NCBI GenBank assembly: GCA_963576565.1
Contig: OY755038.1
Span: 206,309,013-206,373,012 of the forward strand
DNA length: 64,000 bases
Origin: Aspidapion aeneum
Lineage: Eukaryota > Arthropoda > Insecta > Coleoptera > Brentidae
Direction: 5' to 3'
The position numbers and the translations under genes were made by a program. The notes beneath the pieces were generated by a model that was not told the DNA's origin, did not search any database, and saw nothing but the letters and a program-made list of their open reading frames with translations. Numbering within the stretch: the first letter of the stretch is position 1; the number at the start of each line of letters is the position of its first letter. Of the stretch, positions 10,543-21,591 are shown piece by piece.

Positions 10543-11106
10543 AAGCGAATATATTGGCACCAAATCAACAATATCAACAATATTGGCTTCGCGAATGATA
10601 TTGGTGTCGGAATGGGACAACTGGGCGCCGCCAATTCGGCGCCGCCAACTGGGCGCCGCCTACTGGGGGCCGGCCCAACTCGGCGCGGCCAACTGGGCTT
10701 CGGGCCGTCGGGCCAACTCGGCACCGGACTAAAACAATTTTTTTTGATAAAGTCTAGATGAAAAACAAAATAATTATATTATTTATATAAAAACATCTTT
10801 AAAAATCCTTTACGCAATTTTTTTAAGCGAATATATTGGCACCAAATCAACAATATCAACAATATTGGCTTCGCGAATGATATTGGTGTCGGAATGGGAC
10901 AACTGGGCGCCGCCAATTCGGCGCCGCCAACTGGGCGCCGCCTACTGGGGGCCGGCCCAACTCGGCGCGGCCAACTGGGCTTCGGGCCGTCGGGCCAACT
11001 CGGCACCGGACTAAAACAATTTTTTTTGATAAAGTCTGTAGATGAAAAACAAAATAATTATATTATTTATATAAAAACATCTTTAAAAATCCTTTACGCA
11101 ATTTTT
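10543..11106. repeat. 282-bp tandem duplication with GC-rich GGCGCC repeats
   Basis: Two nearly identical units (10543-10824 and 10825-11106) each contain AAGCGAATATATTGGCACC, an AATATTG-rich stretch, then GGGACAACTGGGCGCCGCC and further CCAACTNGGCGC-type direct repeats. Each finishes with an AT-rich part ending in CCTTTACGCAATTTTTTT. The second copy leads into the palindrome at 11038-11835. The translated frames (GQLGAANSAPPTG) are low complexity. Confidence 0.88.
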
Positions 11107-11835
11107 TTAAAATTTGTTTTTGTTAAGTAATGTTAAATCCATTAAGTCGACTGTTGAATCTTGGTAGTTGTAGTGTTTGGTAACCTGGTAACACTACAAT
11201 TTACGGTTTTAATTACAACAATGCCGGATCCAAAATGGCGGATTTCTTTATTTTTGAACCGATTTGTCTGAAACTTGAAAGTTTGCAGTGCCTGAGATCT
11301 CTAAATACAGTTTTATCCTTAAACTTAAAAACTTCAAAATGGCGAATCCAAAATGGCGGATTTTCTTATATACTAACCGATTTGTCTCGGTAGTAAATAA
11401 GAAAATCCGCCATTTTGATTTTTTTTAGTTTGAGTAAAAAATTTTGTTAAATGACCTCAAGCAATGTAATATTTCAAGTTTGAGACAAATCGGTTAGTAA
11501 ATAAGAAAATCCGCCATTTTGGATTCGCCATTTTGAATTTTTTAAGTTTGAGGATAAAACTGTATTTAGTGATCTCAGGCACTGCAAACTTTCAAGTTTC
11601 AGACAAATCGGTTTAAAAATAAAGAAATTCGCCATTTTGGATCCGCCATTGTTGTAATAAAAAACGTAAATTGTAGTGTTACCAGGTTACCAAACACTAC
11701 AACTACTAAGATTCAACAGTCGACTTAATGGATTTAACTTTACTTAACAAAAACAAATTTCAAAAAAATTGCGTAAAGGATTTTTTAAAGATGTTTTTAT
11801 ATAAATAATATAATTATTTTGTTTTTATCTACACA
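11038..11835. mobile_element. Foldback element with ~355-bp inverted arms
   Basis: The left arm (about 11038-11395) and right arm (about 11480-11835) are inverted copies. Both contain AACACTACAATTTACG, CCAAAATGGCGGAT, a CTGAAACTTGAAAGTTTGCA block and CCTTTACGCAATTTTTTT. The unique centre is about 85 bp. The left side carries the GC-rich terminal repeats, but the right side stops before them, so this copy lost one terminus. A full relative lies at 37,639-38,025. Confidence 0.85.
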
Positions 11836-11845
11836 TTTGTTGTAC

Positions 11846-11992
11846 TAGACCGTATTGGTGTTCACAGAAGAGACGAAAGATCTTTGACCGAAACTGTAAA
11901 AGTGCTTGATATAGAAGCCAGAAAACGAAGACTGAAAATGATTGAGTCAAAAACTAAAAACATTTTCTTCTTAAAAAAAATCGAAAGATAAT
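11846..11992 (+). other. Short unrecognised open frame next to the foldback
   Basis: One plus-strand frame stays open for about 48 codons and reads DRIGVHRRDERSLTETVKVL, then DIEARKRRLKMIESKTKNIF before a stop. Composition is protein-like, without an ATG at its start. No family recognised. Possibly the 5' part of the adjoining RTE copy or a captured exon. Confidence 0.25.
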
Positions 11993-12069
11993 ATAGTGAG
12001 GTGTAAAATAGGCCATGTTTAGCTCCAGCTTGCCTATTTGTGATCCAATATTGTGTGATATATTATATT

Positions 12070-13545
12070 GCATGAAAATCCTAATTGATCGAGCCAACGA
12101 TTACAAAATTCAACTATATATATTTCGATTATAGACTGAAAAAGCTTTCGATAGCATTGAGTACTGGGCAGTAAAAGCATCTTTGATTAATAGCCGAATA
12201 TATTACAGATCCATTGGCTTAATAGCTAATATATATAGCGAAGCAACATCAATCAAAATCCATGAAGGAACGAAGCCAATCCGTATAAGAAGAGGTGTTA
12301 GGCGTGGTGACATATTATCTCCTAAACTATTTAACCAGGCTCTAGAAGATGTTTTTAAAAACTTAGATTGGGAAGAAATAGGCATCAAGTAAGCGGACAA
12401 TACTTGAACCACCTAAGATATGCTGATGATATCGCCTTAATAACAGATAAGAAAGAACTGATTAAAATGCTGGAAGAACTGGATACAGCAACTAAAAATA
12501 TAGGCAAATCTAGGTATGAACTACACTAAAACTAATATCATAACAAACACGGATGAAGATATTACGATCAGAATAAACCAAGAAAATACTCTGCCAATCT
12601 ATGGGCACCTAAGCTCACACTAAGTACTGTAGTTATAGTGTACGTGTGAGCTAATATAACTAAAAACTGAAATATATTTTATTCAACTCCAGACTCAATT
12701 ACCTTTCGTTTGATACCACACAAGCCATGTTTTGCCTTAAACTCTAATTTTTAAAATCTACCCCCACCCTTTTTTTAAAAACTAAAATGTATTTTGTTTA
12801 ACTCCAGACTCATTTACCTTTTGTTTGATATCATACACGCCATATTTTCACCTAAACTCTAATTTTTAACATCTACCCCCACCCTTTTTTTTTAAATAAC
12901 TTAAAATTCATTTTGTTTAACTCCAGACTTAATTACCTTTCGTTTGATATCACACACGCCATATTTTCACATAAACTCTCATTTTTGAAATCTACCCCAA
13001 CCCTTTTATGTGACTTGCGTTCGGCGGATTTCGGATAAAGGGGCGTCACCCTCGCCACTTCATAAAACAGATCTCTTGATACTATCGATCACTGCCAATT
13101 ATGAAACTATCTTTAATAGTTTAAAAGATATTTGGGTGGACTCGGACTTTTGGGACACCGTGTATACCTGGGACAAAGTATTAAACTAAAAAAAGAAAAC
13201 CAAACAGCTGAATTCAAGAGACGAGTAAGATTGGCCTGGGCAGCATTCGGTAAATTAAGCTACATATTAAAAAATTAAAAATATTCTCAGTACCTCAAAA
13301 CGAAAGTGTATAACCAATGTATCCTTCCTAAACTTACTTATGAATCCCAGACCTCGAAACTTACAACATCAAACATGGTTAAGGTAACAATATCCCAAGG
13401 AACAATGGAAAGACAAATGTTACATTTAAAGCTAATAGATAGAAAAAGGAATGAATGGATAAGACATAAAACAAAAGTAAGGGATGTCAGAGGAGAGCAA
13501 TGCCCAAAGATTGATCGAAGAGGGCTAAATAGATAGATAGATAGA
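12070..13545 (+). mobile_element. RTE-clade LINE fragment, split by a HINE-like insertion
   Basis: The reverse transcriptase blocks are recognisable. An EKAFDSIEYWAV block precedes NIYSEATSIKIHEG. RRGVRRGDILSPKLFNQALE is the RTE-style substrate-binding block, and YLNHLRYADDIALITD holds the catalytic YADD. The copy breaks at 12581 and resumes at about 13163 with the downstream part seen intact in the second RTE copy (54,790 onward). It then reads the C-terminal stretch VYNQCILPKLTYESQT and ERQMLHLKLIDRKRN. It ends in a (TAGA)n tail at 13530-13546, as expected for RTE elements. Stops and frameshifts make it inactive, and the endonuclease half is absent. Confidence 0.88.
12582..13034 (-). mobile_element. 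HINE-like element, copy 2 (5'-truncated, inverted)
   Basis: Reading the minus strand, three ~118-bp units (CATGGCTTGTGTGGTATC variants near 12,718, 12,836 and 12,955) lead to the 3' hairpin (AGCTCACAC...GTGTGAGCT) and then GGTGCCCATAGATTGGCAGA at 12,582. The conserved core and microsatellite are missing. It sits inside the RTE copy. About 130 bp of unrelated sequence (13,035-13,162) separates its truncated end from the resumed RTE. Confidence 0.8.
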
Positions 13546-13549
13546 TTGT

Positions 13550-14425
13550 GTGATACGTTAAAATTTTCAGAAAAAATCTAGAATACGAACCATAAGTTTT
13601 TTCAAAAAACTTATAAAGACCAATCTTGTAGAGCTGCCTACAAAAACCTATATAAATAAGCTTCCTAGTTTAAATTTTTAGCTGCCGGGATAGCTTTAAT
13701 TTGTAACTTTATTAAAAATCTATGTTTTTGTTTTCTGGACAACCAATATGAGATACTATGTCGTGCACTTTTGTTCCCTATAGTGCGAAAATAAATATTA
13801 ACCGAAAAGTTAAAAATATTTGTTAAATTATAAAAACTGTGCAGTTTGTTCATTTGAATCCCGAGCTGGATCGTGGTTGAAAGTGAGAAAGCCCTAGAAC
13901 CGCATTAAATAATCTGTGTCACCTGCTTCGATATAAATTTAATAATATTGACATTATTAATCGTTAAAGTTCAAAGCAATTCTGAACAGCAACAAATAAC
14001 GGTAAGCTTTCTATGTATGACAGGAAACGGGCAAGTAACGCCGTAATACATCTCCCGCTAATGTGTCACGAAAGCGCTTCGCGTCGAGGCGGGTTAGTCG
14101 TTTTACAAAATGGCGCCTAAGGCATTGACAGCTAAAGGACAACGTAAAAGAACCAGGCTTCCCCGATTCGATTGTCGACTACATAGTTGAACTGAAGCTC
14201 GCTGGTTCAAATCCGATAATCAACCTAAACTTTTATTTTAAAATGTTACAGGTTTATTATGTTGATTGCTATCTAGAAGGTGTGATACTCGTAACATGAT
14301 TTAATTCCGATTTCGGAGTGCACCGTGTGACGTAGATGGCGTCACGTGTTAATTACTTAAATCATATCGCCAAGAAGGCTCGAGCAAAATTGCGATTCGT
14401 GTCCCTTACAGAGTATCACGTTCTT
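13550..14425. other. Intergenic stretch, no gene recognised
   Basis: There is no supported gene. Within it, 14,279-14,421 is weakly self-complementary (GTGATACTC near the left, GAGTATCAC near the right, ATGATTTAA opposite TTAAATCAT), perhaps an old hairpin MITE. Confidence 0.35.
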
Positions 14426-14429
14426 TACT

Positions 14430-16190
14430 TTTGAAATTTGAGGCTCGCAGGGTTATCGAAGGTAACTCTAGCTCGAATTTCTGAGAGCGGCAGTTCTCTT
14501 TCCGCCAATCTCTCCACCGCTGTTGTCAAATTGTCGTGGCTCTTTCCTTCCAGAGTCCCCCATTCTTTATAAGGTGTGTTATTAGTTAGCCAAAATTGAA
14601 CGCGAGTGCGGGGCAGATTCAGGATAGTTTCCGTGGTTCTCCGGTTTGCCGCTTCTTTCTGTCGGGGATTGTGACTTCTGTCATTCATCTTATCCTAATG
14701 GCTGAAAGCAGCAATCTTTCGACTGCCGTATATTAACCATTTGGCACGCCTCTTAAATTTTGCCTGAGCCTCGTTTCATCCAGAGTCCCTTGTCTTTATT
14801 ATTTGTAATATTATCGCTAACTTCTTAATCAAGATCCCCCGTTTGCCATTTCCTTCTGTTGGGCATTTCCTTCTGTTGGGCATTGTGACTTTTTAGTTAT
14901 ACCTCCACGGTCTTTGCGGGTATCTCACTCTAACTGCTGAGAGCGGTACTTATCTAGTCGCCAATTTCTTGGCCGTTAGCGATAATTTGTCATAAATCTT
15001 GCCTTCTGCAGGTTCTTTCGTTTGTCACTTTTTGTGTCGGTAATTGTGACATTGTACTTTTTGTATCTAATTACTCAGAACGGCAGTTCTTTTGTCGTCA
15101 ATCTTTTGATCGCTGTTAAATAAACGTCACGCCTCTCCTTATACAATCCCGCGTTCCTTAAAATTTTAAATTTAAAAGCGGGGAGATTCAGAATAGTTTC
15201 TAAGGATCTCCCGCTTGTCACTTATTTCTGTTCGGAATGGTGACTATTTTTGTTAAGAGTCCCCCGTTCTTTATTATTTGTGTCATTATCGCTAACTTCT
15301 TGATCAATCTTAAAAGCGTGGATAGTTTCCTAGGATCCCCCGCTTGCCACTTCTTTCTGACCATGTGACTTTTTTTGTTATACCTCCATGTACTTTGCAG
15401 GCATCTTACCCTAAGGGCGGAGAGCAGCAATCTATCGACTGCTTGATGACGATTTGCCACGCCTCTTGCCTTCCAGAGTCGCGCGTGATTTATTCTTACA
15501 CCCGGTTCCCACCTATGACTTTCTCGTGGGTACCCGCTCACGCGTCACATGATATCTCAATATAAAATGTTATGACAGTCATGTGACGCGTGCTCGGGCA
15601 CGCACGAGTAAGTCGTAGATGGGAACCGGGTGTTAGGTGTCATTAGCGATGGTAGATTCAGAATATTTTTCAAGATTCCACTGTTTTCTGTCGGAAATTG
15701 TGACTTTGTACTTTTTGTCAAACCTTCGTCTTTTTTAGCATCTTACCCTAACTGCTAAGAATGGCAGGCACTAGCGGTCAATCTTTTGGTCGTTAGTGAT
15801 CGGTACTCATAAATCTTTTTTTCCAGAGTCCCACGTTCTTTATCATAAGGTTGGCGTTATCACTGACTTTATATAACAGTTGGAAGCGGGGTATATTCAG
15901 GATAGTTTCCAAAGTTCCCTCGTTTGGCAATTCGTTCTGTCGGGCATGGCTAAAAGAGGGAAAGATTGAGGATAGTTTTCGAGGTTCTCCTGTTTCCCAT
16001 TTGTCTCTGTCGAAAATTGTGACCTTGTCCTTTTTGTCAAACCTTCATGGTCTTTGCGGGCATCTCACCCCAATTGCTGAGGGCGTTAGTTCTCTAGCCG
16101 CCAATCTGTTGACCGTTAGTGATCAATTGTCATAAATATTTTCTTTCAGAGTTCCGCGGTTTTTATCATTAGGTGTATCATTTTCGCTTC
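14430..16190 (-). repeat. Degenerate tandem array with protein-like modules on the minus strand
   Basis: Landmark blocks recur in the same order about seven times: GTGACTTTTT..., CTTTGCGGGCATCTCACCCT, GCTGAGAGCGGCAGTTCT, CCAGAGTCCC.GTTCTTTAT, TTCAGGATAGTTTCC and CTTCTTTCTGTCGGG. A full unit is roughly 260-320 bp and several are internally deleted. On the minus strand most units read a related peptide: VERLAERELPLSEIRARV near 14.5 kb, VDRLLLSALRVRC near 15.4 kb, VNRLAARELTPSAIGVRC near 16.1 kb, and a stop-interrupted VPLSAVRVRYPQRPWR near 14.95 kb. Stops and frameshifts break every unit. I do not recognise it. It could be a decayed repeat-protein gene or an old satellite. A MITE is inserted at 15,499. 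Confidence 0.65.
15499..15632. mobile_element. 134-bp palindromic MITE, TTA target duplication (Harbinger-like)
   Basis: Ends CACCCGGTTCCCACCTATGA and its inverted copy, arms over 50 bp containing GACTTTCTCGTG and CACGCGTCACATGA. TTA flanks at 15,496-15,498 and 15,633-15,635. A 3-bp TWA-type duplication fits PIF/Harbinger-type elements. It interrupts the degenerate array. Confidence 0.85.
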
Positions 16191-16194
16191 CCTT

Positions 16195-16885
16195 TTGATC
16201 CATGTTAGAAGCGAAAGCAACCAATCTGTATATTTTCCAGATTTCTAATAGAGTTAGGTAGTTCTTATTGTATCGTTTTCCAGAAACTAACTTGATTCTT
16301 TGCTTGCTCCGTTTCGACTTGTGTTGGGCTTGACCGACATTGTCACGGTTTCTCACTCTCCTGTAAACAATATTGAAGCTCAGAATCTGCATAGCAGAAT
16401 AAAATTACATAATAATTAGTCGAGCTATAGAAAAATGTCATATTCACCTGGTTCACCTTCATGTTCATACATCGATTATCGTTTTGGAGCCATAACTGTC
16501 GCCCTAGAGGCCGCGCAGCGCCGGACGGGAAATGTTATTATCCCGATAATTAGCCCACAATGCCTACAACCAACGCAGCGCCAATGACGGCTATAACGCT
16601 AGTTCTACTTGTTATTAGATAGTTTAAGTTTGTGCTGCGTATTTGTAGGTAAAGCTGTACGCTAACGTCCGATTTGGCGCACTACGTTTTGTTGTAAGTT
16701 GAGGTTTACTTCTACCCATAGCCATCGAAATTTTTTTTTTCTCTGCCATAGCATGCGTTACTGTGTTTTTGCAGTGGGCAAATATTTGCAATAAATCCTT
16801 TGTGGTGGACGCGGAAATCATCGTCCTCATAATCATCATAATTTTTTGATGGCTTTATCCAGCTCTCGTGATTTCCTGGTAACGT
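16195..16885. other. Intergenic stretch, no gene recognised
   Basis: The degenerate array fades out near 16,190. The following 700 bp has only short frames without recognisable motifs. Confidence 0.3.
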
Positions 16886-16887
16886 TA

Positions 16888-16918
16888 CACCCGGTTTCCA
16901 CCTATGCGTACCCACTTT
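16888..16918. mobile_element. Single broken end of the CACCCGG MITE family
   Basis: TTA (16,885-16,887) is followed by CACCCGGTTTCCACCTATGC, matching the MITE ends at 15,499 and 17,146. No partner end is apparent before the next copy at 17,017. Confidence 0.6.
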
Positions 16919-17016
16919 GATCCAAAGAACGCATTAGCTGAGGCTGCATTTAAAACCGGTGCAAATCCATGTCCCGTCACGTGATGCGTCTTTTGAATCA
17001 GGGTGAGCACGCATAA

Positions 17017-17146
17017 AACCCGGTTCCCATTTACGACTTTCTCGTGCGTGCTCGCGCACCCGTCACATAACTGTCAACATTTAATATTTAGATCATGTGA
17101 CGCGTGCGCGGGCAACCACGAGAAAGTCGTAGGTGGGAACCGGGTG
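17017..17146. mobile_element. 130-bp palindromic MITE, TAA target duplication (second copy)
   Basis: Same family as 15,499-15,632: arms contain CGACTTTCTCGTG and CATGTGACGCGTGCGCGGG. TAA at 17,014-17,016 and 17,147-17,149 forms the duplication. The first base of the left end is altered (A for C). Confidence 0.83.
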
Positions 17147-17196
17147 TAAGTGGAAACTAGGCTTTAAGGCGGCCGCAGACTTCTGCAAGATAACCT

Positions 17197-17358
17197 AGAT
17201 ACCTATACTGCTGTCATGTCATAATCAAAAACACAGTAAGGATATTTGATATTTCACTGTCAAACAATCTCAGATAATATATTTTAAATAGAGTGTTACC
17301 TTAGAATGTGAGCTATCCAATGCACTTACTGTGTTTTTGCTTATGACGGCAGTATACC
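17197..17358. mobile_element. ~160-bp hairpin MITE
   Basis: The left arm ATACTGCTGTCATGTCATAA continues to AAAAACACAGTAAG. The right arm carries CTTACTGTGTTTTTGCTTAT and then GACGGCAGTAT, its inverted partner with a few mismatches. No clear target duplication. Confidence 0.65.
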
Positions 17359-17359
17359 G

Positions 17360-17958
17360 CTTAAATGACCTTGACGAAGTGCGCTCGTGTACCTGTCAAA
17401 TCTCATACTTACGTACAAATACGTAGGACAACTTAAACTGTCTATTATTAGAGGTTATATGCCACGGCACTGCGTAGACGTAACGTACATTACGCAGATA
17501 AGATACGTTCCGTAGAAACAACGAGAAGAAGCTTAAAGCAAATGCGTAATTTTTTTAATCTTTACGAAGATATGATAAACAGCATTGGAAAATTCTGTGG
17601 CCTCTAACACAGTGTATATCGTGTTTCCCTGTAAGGCTTGGCTTAAAAAATAACTAAATTAGAAGTATTAATATGTATAAGCAAGTGGAGGTCGTAAGTA
17701 ACTTGCTGCAAATTGGATTCGCTGGGTCTTTAACTTTCCTCCAGCTTTGGCCTTCATGATTCGGAGAACCAAAAGCTAACACAAAACACACACAAAACAG
17801 GAAAATAAAAATGTACAATGTCATTGAGAAAAACAAACAAAAAGTGGGGGGAAGGTTGATCAGAACACTCTAAAATTTTTCTTATCTTCGGTTACGTACG
17901 CACGTTAAGCAGGGCAACGTTACGTCACGCGTAACGTGCGTCTGTCATGTCTGTTACG
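17360..17958. other. Intergenic stretch, no gene recognised
   Basis: Contains several ACGT-rich motifs (GTAACGTACATTACG near 17,480, GTTACGTCACGCGTAACG near 17,920) but no supported coding or RNA gene. Confidence 0.3.
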
Positions 17959-17961
17959 TCG

Positions 17962-19620
17962 AGATAGATAGATAGATAGTGTGGTGGCTTATAATACCTA
18001 TTGTTTGGATACGGAGCAATTGCTCGTTAAAGTATTCAACCTTTTGTTATTGGATCAGGTAGCCGATTTTGATCTGTCATTTTTATTGCATCACTTATCG
18101 GCTATATTTTCTTCGTTTTTGTTCGTTGGGTATTTTCTTTTTAATTTTTGTAACCACCCTATAAACAGTTTCTTGTTTGGGATGCCCTTTTTTTCTGCGC
18201 CCTATTGTTTGCCATTCTAGGACCTACTTTGGTAATCTTTCGTCGTTCATTCGTTGTACATGGCCGTACCATATCAGTTGCCTTTTAGTGATGTCATCCG
18301 TTATGCTTCCCTCGATTCCCATTCTTTCTTTTTTGATCTTATTTCTTATGTGATCTATTCTAGATATTCTCATTGATCTTCTTATTGCATCCATTTCGAC
18401 ACTTTCCATATTTGTTTTGTAACAGCGTGCTTTTTACCATTGTTTCATATATGTTAAATTTTACATTATTTTTTATCTCTCTGCTCTATAAGATACTGAT
18501 AAGACATCCAATAACCTTTTTTGCTTTTACTATTCTTTTTTCCAGTTCTTTACAGTCTGTTCCTGTCTTATCAAATGTGACACCCAAGTATACATAATCA
18601 TTGCATATAGATATTGTTTGTCCATTGTCTAGTTCTAATCCACTGGATTCGTTTCCAATACATAAGTACTGTGTCTTGTTCACGTTCACTGTTAATCTCC
18701 ACGTTTGGTATTCTTCCGTTAATTTTCTTATCATATATTCCATGTCTTCTTTATCATTACCTACAATTACTTGGTCGTCAGCACACTGTAGTGTGTATAT
18801 GGTAAATCGGTCGTTAAGTTGTATTCCCATACCGTGCAGTTTACGTTTCCAGTTTTTTAGAGCTACTGCGATACATGTTTTAAAAAGACTTGGAGAGACA
18901 ACATCCCTGTCTTAGGCCTTTTCTTACCAGGAATTCTTTTGAAAGTCGATTTCCAATTTTAATTTTTGGTTTTGACTCTTTGTATAGTTCTTTTATCGCT
19001 TTTATGTATGTGATTAATATTATTTTGCTCCAACACTGTCCATACATTTTCTACTGGAACGGTATCATATGCTTTTTGTAGGTCCACAAAGGTAACATGA
19101 GTCTCTATATTTTTGGCGCTCCGTTTCCTAATTACTTGTTTGACAAAAAATATTATTACTACAAGATCTGCCTGCACGAAACCCACTTTGCTCTTCTTCT
19201 TGTTCATGAAAATCATTCTCTATTAGATCCCTAAGAATCCTACCGTACAATCTACTTAGAGTACTGGTTACTAAAATTCCTCTAATTGTCGCAATCCAGC
19301 TTGTTTCCTTTTTTATGTATTGAGAATATGAATGCAATTTTCCAATCATTAGGTACTGGGTGTCCGTTTATGCATTGACTGATAATATATGTGAGATTTT
19401 CGAGTAGTTTCTCTGATCCATATTTAAGCATTTCAGCATATATTCCCCCAGGTCCGCTAGCTTTTCCAGATTTAAGCTTTTTAATACTATTCTTTATCAT
19501 TTCTTTTTCGATGATTACTTCCTCTCCATGTACTTCTATGTCTCTCCTCGGAGAGGCTGCCAGATATTCTGGTCTCGTCTCCTGCAGCAGTCCCTTGTAG
19601 TGTTTTGTTTTTGAATTTCT
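17962..19620 (-). mobile_element. 5'-truncated LINE, reverse transcriptase and C-terminus, frameshifted
   Basis: Minus-strand pieces assemble in order. IKKLKSGKASGPGGIYAEML and FIFSIHKKGNKLDCDN lie at 19,500-19,282. RLYGRILRDLI and EEEQSGFRAGRSC lie near 19,200. VTFVDLQKAYDTVPVENVW lies near 19,100. The catalytic box region is altered to QCADDQVIVGND (18,780), followed by NDYVYLGVTFDKTGTD. The C-terminal module has ITKRQLIWYGHVQRMNDERL at 18,260. The 3' end is a (TATC)n run at 17,963-17,980. At least four frame changes occur and there is no endonuclease. The style is RTE-like, but the clade is not certain. Confidence 0.82.
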
Positions 19621-20575
19621 ATTATTAAGACTTTTTACATTAATTTGGTACTAAGTTATTTCCCGGCCGAAAAAGGGTATTTTTGAATAATTTACACGTC
19701 ATGACTGTATTTCGATCCTGATCCGACCCTAAAAACTTTTAGGACCGGATCTAGAATATTTTCTTCAATATTACAAAAGGTGGTTTTAATGGACGATATT
19801 GTATTTAAATGGTTTTCAAACCGAACTTAATATTAATAAAAACAAAGCACTTCCTAAACTTTTGGGTTTTCATTTAATCCCATAAATTTAAAAGCGATTT
19901 CCTCATGTGAATTGTTTAAAAAAAAACGTGTAATTTATTTTTTGTCTGGAATAAAAATTGGGCATTTTTGAAAATCGGTGGAAAACCCCATTTCAAAGTC
20001 GCTTGCTTATACACGAACAAAAAAGCTGCAATTAGTCCAAAACGGTACATTTTCCGTGTTATTCTATTTTCCTCGATAATGGTCGGTTGACCAAAATCTC
20101 GTGAATAATAGATAAACTCCAAATCAAAAAGGGAGGATATCCAATTTTTATCCATACTTTCTACAACTTCGCAGTCATTGGTCGGAATCTGGCATTTGTT
20201 TGTATCAAACTTGTCAAAATCCATGGTAACTCGATTCGAAAGAGGGGTAATCAATCGAATACCTGACATCCACGTCGGCTGGGGATCGGCACGTCCTTTG
20301 CAGTTGACACTTCAGTGGTAAAATGACCAGCACTCTGGTCAGTTGCCGTTCTTCGTCAAAGTGTGCTGTGGTGTCCAGTTCCTGCAGTGTTTTTGGATAA
20401 TCCTGGACGCTTTGTGTTGGTATGTGTAACAAAACAAATATTTCTATTAATTTGCCATATTTACACCTTTTTTTTTTGCTGTTCCCCAAGAACAGGAGCT
20501 TCCCTAGCTTTGATACTACAAGCCTCATTTTATATTAATTGTTTGTCGTCCCTCCAAGGAAAATTAGACACTTCT
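19620..20575 (-). other. Unrecognised overlapping minus-strand frames
   Basis: Two minus-strand frames (20,528-20,214 and 20,269-19,916) overlap by 56 bp. Both have varied, protein-like composition: LIEIFVLLHIPTQSVQDYPK in the first, FDLEFIYYSRDFGQPTIIEE in the second. One frameshift near 20,240 would join them, so they may be one broken gene or transposon ORF. I recognise no domain. The rest of the stretch shows nothing. Confidence 0.3.
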
Positions 20576-21015
20576 GCCCGCTTGTTGTCAGTTTTACAAC
20601 ACCTCTTGGTTCTAGTATGTTTGGAGAAGGTATCTGCCACAACCGAATATCTTTAAAACACCACAGGTCATGATGATCCAAAATGTCAACTGTCCACAAG
20701 TTAAATTATGTTGACCGGTTGACCTAAACGAAGTCCAACGAAATTGGTTTCACCTGATACCGTTTCCAATGGAGTTTGGAAGGCAAGTCACAAGTCCACG
20801 CATTGCTTGTCTTGCTCTTGTAAAACTATGAATCTCGCTTTATACCGCTATCTCATGATAACCCAAAATGTCAACTACTTAATTGGCCAGAAGTGAAATT
20901 ATGTTGGCAGGTACGAAGTGCAGCGGAAATGCGAATAGTAGTTTCATGGAGTAGAAGCCCACGCATGAATCCATTGTCCGCTTGTTCTTTTAAAACTATG
21001 TCTAGTTTTACAACA
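20575..21015. repeat. ~190-bp degenerate tandem repeat, two to three units
   Basis: TCATGATNANCCAAAATGTC followed by an AATTATGTTG block occurs near 20,668 and 20,853. The CCCGCTTGTTGTCAGTTTTAC-type block occurs near 20,577, 20,805 and 20,983. Units differ by many substitutions. Confidence 0.65.
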
Positions 21016-21399
21016 CTTTCTCGCACACATTTTATTAATTTTTTTAAATAATTCTTTCACTCGAATATTTTTTCAAGAGTGTTAAATAAGGGAAAAAGTC
21101 CTACACGCGATTAATTAAAACAAATATATTAGTATTCTAATCTTCTTCCAATAAATTTAAAACAGCAACCACCGAAAGCTATTTTTTTAAATTTGTCGCG
21201 GTGTTTTATTTTACCACAGATTTATTTTCAACTGGAAATCCTAATTTCGTTGTATGTATCGTATTAGATTCTTTTATTTATTTCATATAGTTCACTAGCT
21301 CAAATGGCTTTGCTTTTTTTAGTCTTTGAACTCGCTCAATATAATCTCGAAGCCCAATCGCCTCCACATTTAAATGCCGATGGCTATTTGCGTACTTTT
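21015..21399. other. AT-rich intergenic stretch
   Basis: No gene, repeat or RNA recognised. Confidence 0.3.
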
Positions 21400-21537
21400 A
21401 GCTCACACATATACTATACTATAGTAGTGTGAGCTATGGTGATCCTAATTTTTTCGAGAAAAAAAAAGTTGCTCCGATTTCAAAATTTTTTATATATTTT
21501 TGCGTTTCAGATGATTTTGAAACTTTTTTGTTGCGCC

Positions 21538-21591
<54 letters not shown>

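Noticed and set aside
10532..11130. Frames reading GQLGAANSAPPTGRR and complements
   Set aside because: They arise from the GGCGCC direct repeats and their tandem duplication on both strands.
14204..14214. GGTTCAAATCC, a match to the tRNA/SINE B box
   Set aside because: No A box at the right distance upstream and no cloverleaf could be drawn, so neither a tRNA gene nor a tRNA-derived SINE is supported.
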